DNA from: Bradyrhizobium sp. CB1717
Lineage (GTDB): Bacteria; Pseudomonadota; Alphaproteobacteria; Rhizobiales; Xanthobacteraceae
Length of the DNA: 64,000 nucleotides
Assembly: GCF_029714325.1 (NCBI RefSeq)
Contig: NZ_CP121666.1
Span: forward strand, 3,658,001-3,722,000
Direction: 5' to 3'
A program made the position numbers and the translations under genes. The notes below the pieces were generated by a model. That model was given only the letters and a program-made list of their open reading frames with translations, was not told the origin of the DNA and did not search any database. This document shows positions 32,897 to 40,100 of the stretch, one piece after another; position 1 is the stretch's first letter, and each line of letters begins with the position of its first letter.

Positions 32897-33861
32897 ACCA
32901 GGCTGCCGTCGTAACGCAGGCCGTGATCGCGGTCGCGCGCGAGCAGCAAGGGGCCGTCGAGATCGACGAAGCGCGCCTGCGGCGTCACCAGCATCGCGGG
33001 GGCCATCGACAGCGAGGTCGCGACCATGCAGCCGATCATGATCTCGAAGCCGAGCGCTTGCGCGGCGTCCGCCATCGCCAGCGCCTCGGTGAGGCCGCCG
33101 GTCTTGTCGAGCTTGATGTTCACGGCGTCGTAGCGCGCGCGCAAGGGTGCGAGCGAGGAGCGATCATGCACGCTCTCGTCGGCGCAGACCGCGAGCGGCC
33201 GCCGGATCCGCGCCAACGCCTCGTCTTTGCCGGCGGGTAGCGGCTGCTCGACCAGGGTGACGCCGGCAGCGTCGCAGGCGGCGAGGTTGCGCTCCAGATT
33301 GGCTTCGGTCCAGGACTCGTTGGCGTCGACGATCAGCTCGGACTCCGGAGCCGCCTTGCGTACGGCCGCGATGCGCTCGGGGTCGCCGTCGCCGCCGAGC
33401 TTGATCTTGAGCAGCGGCCGGTGCGCCGCCTTGGCCGTGGCCGCAGCCATGGCCTCGGGCGTGCCCAGCGAGATCGTGTAGGCGGTGGTGCGCATCCCGG
33501 GGGCCGGGCGCTCGAGCAGGCTCCAGGCCCGCCGGCCGGCCGCCTTGGCCTCCAGGTCGATCAGGGCGCAATCCAGCGCGTTGCGGGCCGCGCCCGGGGG
33601 CATGGCACCTTGCAGGGCCTGCCGGATCAGGCCGCCGGCCACAGCCCCCTGCATGGCCTCAATGGCCGCAAGGGTCGCTTCGGGGGTCTCGCCATAACGG
33701 GGATAGGGCACGCATTCGCCGCGGCCGGTGAGGCCGTTATGGCTCACTTCGGCCACAACGGTGACGGCCTCGGTCTTGGCCCCCCGGCTGATCGTGAAAC
33801 TGCCGGCAATGGGAAAGCGCTCGATTCGCGCCCGAAGTGCCGGAACTTTGCTGGAAGTCAT
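32866..33861 (-). CDS. Dipeptide epimerase-like enolase-superfamily enzyme (L-Ala-D/L-Glu epimerase type)
   Basis: A 331-residue mandelate racemase/muconate lactonizing group protein. Active-site pattern: LLKIKLGG with the KxK base, VDANESW, EQPLP and CADESVH for the three metal ligands, and NIKLDKTGG with the second lysine base. The loop GECVPYPRYGET in the N-terminal cap is typical of the Ala-Glu epimerases that salvage murein peptides. The ATG giving MTSSKVPALRARI was preferred over an earlier start. The convergent neighbour is an MFS carrier; whether it imports a dipeptide for this enzyme is speculative. Confidence 0.87.
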   Translation of the reverse strand: MTSSKVPALRARIERFPIAGSFTISRGAKTEAVTVVAEVSHNGLTGRGECVPYPRYGETPEATLAAIEAMQGAVAGGLIRQALQGAMPPGAARNALDCALIDLEAKAAGRRAWSLLERPAPGMRTTAYTISLGTPEAMAAATAKAAHRPLLKIKLGGDGDPERIAAVRKAAPESELIVDANESWTEANLERNLAACDAAGVTLVEQPLPAGKDEALARIRRPLAVCADESVHDRSSLAPLRARYDAVNIKLDKTGGLTEALAMADAAQALGFEIMIGCMVATSLSMAPAMLVTPQARFVDLDGPLLLARDRDHGLRYDGSLVYPPESSLWG

Positions 33862-34004
33862 TTTGAACTCTGGCGAAATCTGAACCTGCTGGTTACCTGT
33901 AGCAACTAACATTAACCACTTGGGGATACCTTCTCTGGGTAAGGGCGCGTGCGCAACTATCTGAATTCATCTGTTTCTTGCGCCCCGGCGCGGGAGCGGA
34001 CATC

Positions 34005-35138
34005 TTGAACAGCGATCCGAAGCTGGAACGGATTGCAAAGGGCAACGCGCTGGCACTCTGCGCCACCGGAACCTGGACCGCGAGCTTCGCGCCGGTCCTG
34101 GAGCGGATGGTGGCGGATGCCGAGAAGCTCGCCGGCGGTCCGCAAAGCATCTTCATCGACGTCTCCGAGGTCGCCAAGCTCGACACGTTCGGCGCCTGGC
34201 TGATCGAGCGGCTGCGCCGCAGCCTGACGCAAGGCGCGGTCGAGGCGCAGATCGCGGGGCTGTCCGCCAATTATTCGAGCCTCGTCGACGAGGTGCGGCG
34301 GGTCCGGGCGACGCCCGTGGTCGAGACCTCAACGATCACCATCACCGGCATGCTGGAGCAGATCGGCCGCACTGTCGCCGGCGTCGGCGGCACCGTGGCA
34401 GGCCTGATCGACATGCTCGGCGCGGTGCTGGCGGCGGGTTTTCGCGTGCTGGTCCATCCGCGCTCGTTCCGCCTGACCTCGACCGTGCACCACATGGAGC
34501 AGGTCTGCTGGCGCGCGGTGCCGATCATCGTGCTGATCACCTTCCTGATCGGCTGCATCATCGCGCAGCAAGGCATCTTCCACTTCCGCCGCTTCGGCGC
34601 CGACATCTTCGTCGTCGACATGCTCGGCGTGCTGGTGCTGCGCGAGATCGGCGTGCTGCTGGTCGCGATCATGGTCGCGGGACGTTCGGGCAGCGCCTAC
34701 ACCGCCGAGCTCGGCTCGATGAAGATGCGGGAAGAAATCGATGCGCTGCGCACGATGGGCTTCGACCCGATCGAGGTCTTGGTGCTGCCGCGCATGCTGG
34801 CCCTGGTGCTGGCGCTGCCGATTCTCGCCTTCCTCGGCGCGATGGCCGCGCTCTATGGCGGCGGTCTCGTCGCCTGGCTCTATGGCGGCGTCGATCCCGA
34901 AGCGTTTCTGTTGCGCCTGCGCGATGCCATCTCGATCGATCATTTCATCGTCGGCATCGTGAAAGCACCGGTGATGGCCGCGGTGATCGGCATCGTCGCC
35001 TGCGTCGAGGGACTGGCGGTGCAGGGCAGCGCCGAATCGCTCGGGCAGCACACCACGGCGTCGGTGGTGAAGGGCATCTTCTTCGTCATCGTCATGGACG
35101 GCGTGTTCGCCATCTTCTTCGCCTCGATCGGGATGTGA
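34005..35138 (+). CDS. mlaE: MlaE-family lipid ABC transporter permease with N-terminal STAS domain
   Basis: About 377 residues. Residues 1-105 form a STAS/MlaB-like domain (FIDVSEVAKLDTFGAWLIERL). The rest is an MlaE permease: VPIIVLITFLIGCIIAQQGI, then GRSGSAYTAELGSMKMREEIDALRTMG, the coupling-helix region characteristic of the family, and several more helices. The start is a TTG with GGAG eight bases before it; no ATG fits. It heads an operon with the ATPase and the MCE protein. Mla systems move phospholipids between the membranes and keep the outer leaflet asymmetric. Confidence 0.92.
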   Translation: MNSDPKLERIAKGNALALCATGTWTASFAPVLERMVADAEKLAGGPQSIFIDVSEVAKLDTFGAWLIERLRRSLTQGAVEAQIAGLSANYSSLVDEVRRVRATPVVETSTITITGMLEQIGRTVAGVGGTVAGLIDMLGAVLAAGFRVLVHPRSFRLTSTVHHMEQVCWRAVPIIVLITFLIGCIIAQQGIFHFRRFGADIFVVDMLGVLVLREIGVLLVAIMVAGRSGSAYTAELGSMKMREEIDALRTMGFDPIEVLVLPRMLALVLALPILAFLGAMAALYGGGLVAWLYGGVDPEAFLLRLRDAISIDHFIVGIVKAPVMAAVIGIVACVEGLAVQGSAESLGQHTTASVVKGIFFVIVMDGVFAIFFASIGM

Positions 35139-35140
35139 CG

Positions 35141-35911
35141 ATGGCAGGCGAAATTCAAAATCCGATCATCCGCGTCCGTGACATCACCGTGCAGTTCGGC
35201 ACAACGCGCGTGCTGGACGGGCTCAACCTCGACGTCAAGCGCGGCGAGATTTTGGGCTTTGTCGGTCCTTCCGGCGCGGGCAAATCGGTGCTGACGCGGA
35301 CCATCATCGGCCTCGTGCCCAAGGTCGCAGGCAGCATCGAAGTGTTCGGCGTCGATCTCGATTCCTCGAGCACGTCGCAGCGGCGCAATGTCGAGCGGCG
35401 GTGGGGCGTGCTATTCCAGCAGGGCGCGCTGTTCTCCTCGCTCACCGTGCGGCAGAACATCCAGTTTCCGATGCGCGAATATCTTCGCGTGTCGCAGCGG
35501 CTGATGGACGAGATCACCATGGCCAAGCTCGCCATGGTCGGACTCAAGCCCGAAGTTGCCGAGCGCTTCCCGTCGGAACTGTCGGGCGGCATGATCAAGC
35601 GCGTCGCGCTCGCACGCGCGCTGTCGCTCGATCCGGATCTCGTGTTCCTGGACGAGCCGACCTCGGGGCTCGACCCGATCGGCGCCGGTGATTTCGACGA
35701 GCTGGTGCGGACGCTCCAGCGCACTTTGGGTCTGACCGTTTTCATGGTAACCCACGATCTCGACAGCCTTTACACCGCTTGCGACCGCATCGCCGTTTTA
35801 GGGAACGGTAAGATCATTGCGGCAGGGTCGATCGCCGACATGCAGGCCTCGCAGCATCCCTGGCTGAGGCAGTATTTCCATGGGAAGCGCGCCCGCGCGG
35901 TCATGAGTTGA
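35141..35911 (+). CDS. mlaF: MlaF-family ABC transporter ATP-binding protein
   Basis: A 256-residue ATPase. Walker A is GPSGAGKS, the Q-loop is FQQGALFSSLT, the signature is LSGGM, Walker B is LVFLDEPTSGLD and the switch histidine is in VTHD. GxLFSSLTVRQNI is typical of MlaF-type lipid exporters. The ATG begins two bases after the permease stop; a GTG overlapping that stop is a less likely start because GGGA sits seven bases before the ATG. It powers the MlaE permease. Confidence 0.93.
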   Translation: MAGEIQNPIIRVRDITVQFGTTRVLDGLNLDVKRGEILGFVGPSGAGKSVLTRTIIGLVPKVAGSIEVFGVDLDSSSTSQRRNVERRWGVLFQQGALFSSLTVRQNIQFPMREYLRVSQRLMDEITMAKLAMVGLKPEVAERFPSELSGGMIKRVALARALSLDPDLVFLDEPTSGLDPIGAGDFDELVRTLQRTLGLTVFMVTHDLDSLYTACDRIAVLGNGKIIAAGSIADMQASQHPWLRQYFHGKRARAVMS

Positions 35912-35927
35912 GTAGCCGGAGCACCTG

Positions 35928-36803
35928 ATGGAAACGCGGGCGAATTACGTCCTGATCGGATCGTTCACGCTGGCGGTGATCGCCGCGGCGATCGGCTTCG
36001 TGCTCTGGTTCCAGTCGCTGCATACGACCAAGCAGCGCAGCCCCTTGCGCGTCGTGTTCGAGGGTCCGGCGGCGGGCCTGCGCAACGGCGGCAGCGTCAA
36101 TTTCAACGGTATCAGGGTGGGTGAAGTCGTCTCGGTGAAGCTCGACAACCCGCGGCGGGTTGTCGCACTCGCCATGGTCGAGAACAACGCCCCAATCCGC
36201 AAGGACACCCTGGTGGGCCTCGAATTCCAGGGCCTCACGGGCGTCGCCGCGATCTCGCTCAAGGGCGGCGAGGAGGCGGCTCCGCCGCCGCCGCTCGACG
36301 AGGACGGCATTCCGACCCTGACGGCCGACCCCAACAAGCTCCAGGACGTCACCGAGGCGATCCGCGGCACGCTGCAGAACATCAACAAGATCGTCGCCGA
36401 CAATCAGGAATCGGTGAAGAACTCGCTGAAGAATCTGGAGACCTTCACCAACTCGCTCGCGCGCAACTCCGAGAAGATCGATGGCGTGATGGCCAAGGTC
36501 GACGGCGTCATGCTCAAGGCCGACAGCCTCATGCTCGGCCTCAACACGCTGGCCGGCGGCAAGGACGGCGGCGAATTGTTCCAGGCGGTGAAGTCGATCC
36601 GCGAGCTCGCCGACGATTTCGACAAGCGCTCGGGCGCGTTGATGAGCGACGGCCGGCGTACGCTCGGCGACATCAGCCGCGCCGTGAACAATTTCGACCG
36701 CAACCCGACCCGCGTGCTGTTCGGCGCCAGCAACTCGTCGCAAGCCGCCCCGCCGCCCGAGCCGCCCAAGCCGGCGGCGACTCCGGAGCGCAGGCGGCAG
36801 TAG
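35928..36803 (+). CDS. mlaD: MlaD/MCE-domain lipid-binding protein
   Basis: A 291-residue protein anchored by one N-terminal helix (YVLIGSFTLAVIAAAIGFVL). The MCE domain follows (about 38-118), with FEGPAAGLRNGGSVNFNGIRVGE split here over the usual strands and LEFQGLTGVAAISLKGG. A periplasmic helical, likely coiled, region of about 150 residues follows, and the C-terminus is proline-rich (AAPPPEPPKPAATPE). It binds lipid on the periplasmic side of the MlaE-MlaF core. The auxiliary lipoprotein and the soluble carrier MlaC that accompany some Mla operons are not found directly downstream. Confidence 0.92.
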   Translation: METRANYVLIGSFTLAVIAAAIGFVLWFQSLHTTKQRSPLRVVFEGPAAGLRNGGSVNFNGIRVGEVVSVKLDNPRRVVALAMVENNAPIRKDTLVGLEFQGLTGVAAISLKGGEEAAPPPPLDEDGIPTLTADPNKLQDVTEAIRGTLQNINKIVADNQESVKNSLKNLETFTNSLARNSEKIDGVMAKVDGVMLKADSLMLGLNTLAGGKDGGELFQAVKSIRELADDFDKRSGALMSDGRRTLGDISRAVNNFDRNPTRVLFGASNSSQAAPPPEPPKPAATPERRRQ

Positions 36804-36827
36804 GCGGGCGCGTGTTTGCACGCTTCG

Positions 36828-36964
36828 TGTCCCGGACGCGCTGCAACGCGCTTAGCGTTGCTGCGCAGAGCCGGGACCCAGAAGGCAACGTGCTACAATG
36901 CCGCGACATAGGCCCCGGCTCTGCAGCGCACCGCTGAAGAAGCGATGCGCTGCGTCCGGGGCAC
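36828..36964. repeat. Palindromic repeat, GTGTCCCGGACGCG family
   Basis: The outer arms GTGTCCCGGACGCGCTGCAA and GCGCTGCGTCCGGGGCAC pair, with an inner CAGAGCCGGGA / CCCGGCTCTG stem. It lies in the 364-base space after mlaD. Confidence 0.8.
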
Positions 36965-36988
36965 GAGAGGGTGCATGCTCTCTCCACC

Positions 36989-37075
36989 CGTCATTGCGAG
37001 CGAAGCGAAGCAATCCAGACTGTCACTGCGGAGGCAGTCTGGATTGCTTCGTCGCAAGGGCTCCTCGCAATGACG
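36989..37075. repeat. Palindromic repeat, CGTCATTGCGAG family, copy 2
   Basis: The ends CGTCATTGCGAG and CTCGCAATGACG are exact reverse complements, as are internal GCAATCCAGACTG and CAGTCTGGATTGC. Same family as the copies at 30126 and 62603. Confidence 0.9.
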
Positions 37076-37106
37076 GTGGTCGTGGGGCGGTGACGCCGCT
37101 CCAAAC

Positions 37107-37135
37107 AAAAACGGAGGCCGCGAGGCCTCCGTTTT
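37107..37135 (-). terminator. Rho-independent terminator of the growth-pole gene
   Basis: The stem AACGGAGGCC / GGCCTCCGTT with a short loop is followed on the minus strand by TTTTTGTTT. It lies about 35 bases after the stop of the large minus-strand gene. Confidence 0.85.
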
Positions 37136-37167
37136 CATTCGCTGTTCTGTTCGTTGCTATCCGTCGC

Positions 37168-40100
37168 TTACCCCAGCCGACCCGCCGCATGTGCGAGCAG
37201 GGTGTACACCAAACCCGTCTCCGAGGTCAGGTGGCCCCGCAGCTCCTGTGGGCCGCGGCCGTCGCGGGCGACTTCGTCGAGCAGGCGCTCGAACTCGGCG
37301 ACGTAGCGGTCGACCGTGCCCTTGAAGTTGCGGTCGGCGCGGTACTTGCGGGCGACCTCGTCAAAGGCCTTCTGGCCGGCGGGCGTGTAGAGGCGCTTGG
37401 TGAAGGCCTTGTTCTCGCCGCGCTGGTAGCGGTCCCACATCTCGGCGGCGAGGTTGCGGTCCATCAGCCGGCCGATGTCGAGCGACAGCGATTCCAGCGG
37501 ATTGCTGCTCGCCTGCGGGGCCTGCGGCTGCGGTGCAGGGGTCGCACGGCTACGGGGAGCCTCACGGCCATTCGGAGCGCCCTGGTTGGCGTCCGTGCGG
37601 TTGAGCAGGTCCGACAGCCAGCCGTCACGGCCCTGGTCGTTGCTGGAAGGCGCAACCGACGGCGCTTCGGTACGGCGCGAGGGCGCGGCGGGCATGCCGA
37701 GGTCCGGCGGCGGCAGCGTCGAGGCGCTGCCGGTGTCGCGCATGCGGGTCTCGGTCGCCCGGCCGCCGACGGCCGCCATCATCGGTTCTTCCTGACGCTG
37801 GACGGCGACAGAAGCGCGGCCCGTCGTCGAGACGTCGAGGCCGCGGCCATGCTGGGCCACGATGCGGTTGAGCTCGGCGAGGGCCTCGATCTGGTCGACG
37901 ATCACCTTGCGCATCTGCGCAGTGCTCTCGGCGGCCTCCTGCGGCATTTCGAGCACGCCGCGGCGCAGCTCGTTGCGGGTGGCTTCGAGCTCGTTGTGCA
38001 TCTCGAACGCCATCTGCTTCATGCTGGAGACGAGGTTGGTGAACTTCTCGGTCGATTGCTTGAACATCGTATCCGCCTCGTCCGTGGTCTGGCGGTAGAT
38101 GTCGTGCATCGCCTCGATGGTCTGGCGGTGCTCCTCCTCGGACGCCGCACGCACCGCCTCGAACTGGCGGGTGATCGCGGCCGAGCCTGCGCCGGCGGTC
38201 TCGGCGACGACGCGGGCGATGTCGCGGGCACGCTCTTCGGCCGCGGCCAGCGATTCATCGAGCAGGCCGGTGAAGCGCGACAGCCGCTGGTCGAGATCGG
38301 CGGTGCGCAGGTCGATCGTGGTGACGAGCGATTCCAGCGCCTGCTTGCGCTCGGCGAGCGAGGCGGTGGTGTTCTTGTTGCTCTGCTCCACGACCTGCGC
38401 GGCATCGACCAGCGCCTTGCCGTGCTTGTCGAACTGGACCGACAGCTCGCCGAGATCCTGGAGCGCCTTCGTGGTCTTGCTGTTGAACACGTTGAGCTGG
38501 TCTTCCAGGTTCTGCGTCGCCGCGCCGTTGCGCGAGGTGACGTCGTTCATCGCCGAGACGAAGTCGGCGACGCGCGTCACCAGCGCCCGCTCCAGCGAGT
38601 TGAGGTTGTCGTGCGCCCCGGTCAGCACCTCCTGGAGGAGGATGTTGCCTTCGCGCAGACGCTCGAACAGGGCGACCGTGTCGGTGCGCAGGATCTTGCT
38701 GGTCTCCTGCATCTCGGTGACGGCCGCGATCGAGACCTGGCGCGACTGGTCGATCGCGGAACGCGAGGCCTGCTCGAGGTCCTTGAGCGACTTGCCGACC
38801 GCGCCGGTCGCCATCTCGCTCGCCGCATTGATGGTGCGGGCGACTTCCGAGCCGTTGCCCATCATGGTCTGCGAGAAGGCATGGCCGCGCGTCTCGATCG
38901 ACTTCAGCGCGTCGGAGGTGACGCGGTCGATGTCGAGCGTGAGCTGGCTGGTCTTGGAGCCGATCGCATCGACCAGCGCGCCGCGCTTGGCGTCGATCAT
39001 GTTCGACAGACGGTCGGCCTGCTGCTGCACGTAGGTGACGATCTCGTCGGTCTTGCCGGTCATGGCCTGGCCGAAGCTGGAGCTGGCGGCGAGCACCGAG
39101 CGCTCGACGTCGGCCGAGCTCGACTTGACCCGCGAGCTCGCCTCGTTCGAGGCGGAGATCAGCGCGTTCTGGGCGTTGAGTGCGCTGGTCTGGATCTCGC
39201 TGGTCGCGTTCGTGGTGGCCGTGCTCAGGGCGCGCTCGATCTCGGTCGAGATCGTGCGGATCTGGCTCGCGGCATCCGCCGAGGTCGAGGTCAGCGAGGT
39301 CTGGGCCTCACGCGCGCTGTTGAGGATGGTCGAGGCGGTGTCGGCGCCGACCGCGGTCAACGTGCGCTCGATGTCGGTGGTCAGCGACTTGATCTGGCTG
39401 GCCGCATCGGTCGAGGCGGAGATCAGGGTGCCCTGGGCCTCGCGCACGCCGCTGGTGAGCGCCTCGATGGTGGCGCCGCCGGCAGTCGCCAGCGCGCGTT
39501 GCATCTCGGCCGCGAGCGAACGGACCTGTCCGGTTTGTTCTGCGGAGACAGCAAGAAGGGTGCTCTGGGCGTCGCGGGCGCTGGTCGTGATGGTCTCGGC
39601 GGTCGTCTGTCCCGCCTGCGAGAGCGAACGATGCACCTCGGCCGCGAGCGACTTGACCTGGCTTGCCGCATCCGAGGACGCCGTGACCAGCGTGCTCTGG
39701 GCTTCGCGGGCGCCGGTCATGATGGTCTCGGCCGTCGCGGTGCCCGCCATCGTGAGCGAGCGCTGCACGTCCGAGGACAGTGCCTTGATCTGGTTTGCGG
39801 TCTCGGCCGAGGCCGCGATCAGCGCGCTCTGCGCGTCGCGGGCGCCGGCGGTGATCGATTCCGCCGTGGAGGAGCCGGCCATCGACAGCGAGCGCTGCAC
39901 GTCGGCGGTGAGCGTCTTGACGTGGTTGGCCGCGTCCGAGGACGTCGTGACGAGCGTGGTCTGCACCTCGCGGGCGCCGGCCAGGATCGAGGCTGCGGTG
40001 GCAGAACCGGCCGCCGACAGCGTGCGTTCGACGTCGGCCGCGAGCCCCTTGATCTGGTTGGAGGCATCGCCAGACGCCGCGACCAGGGTCGACTGCGCCT

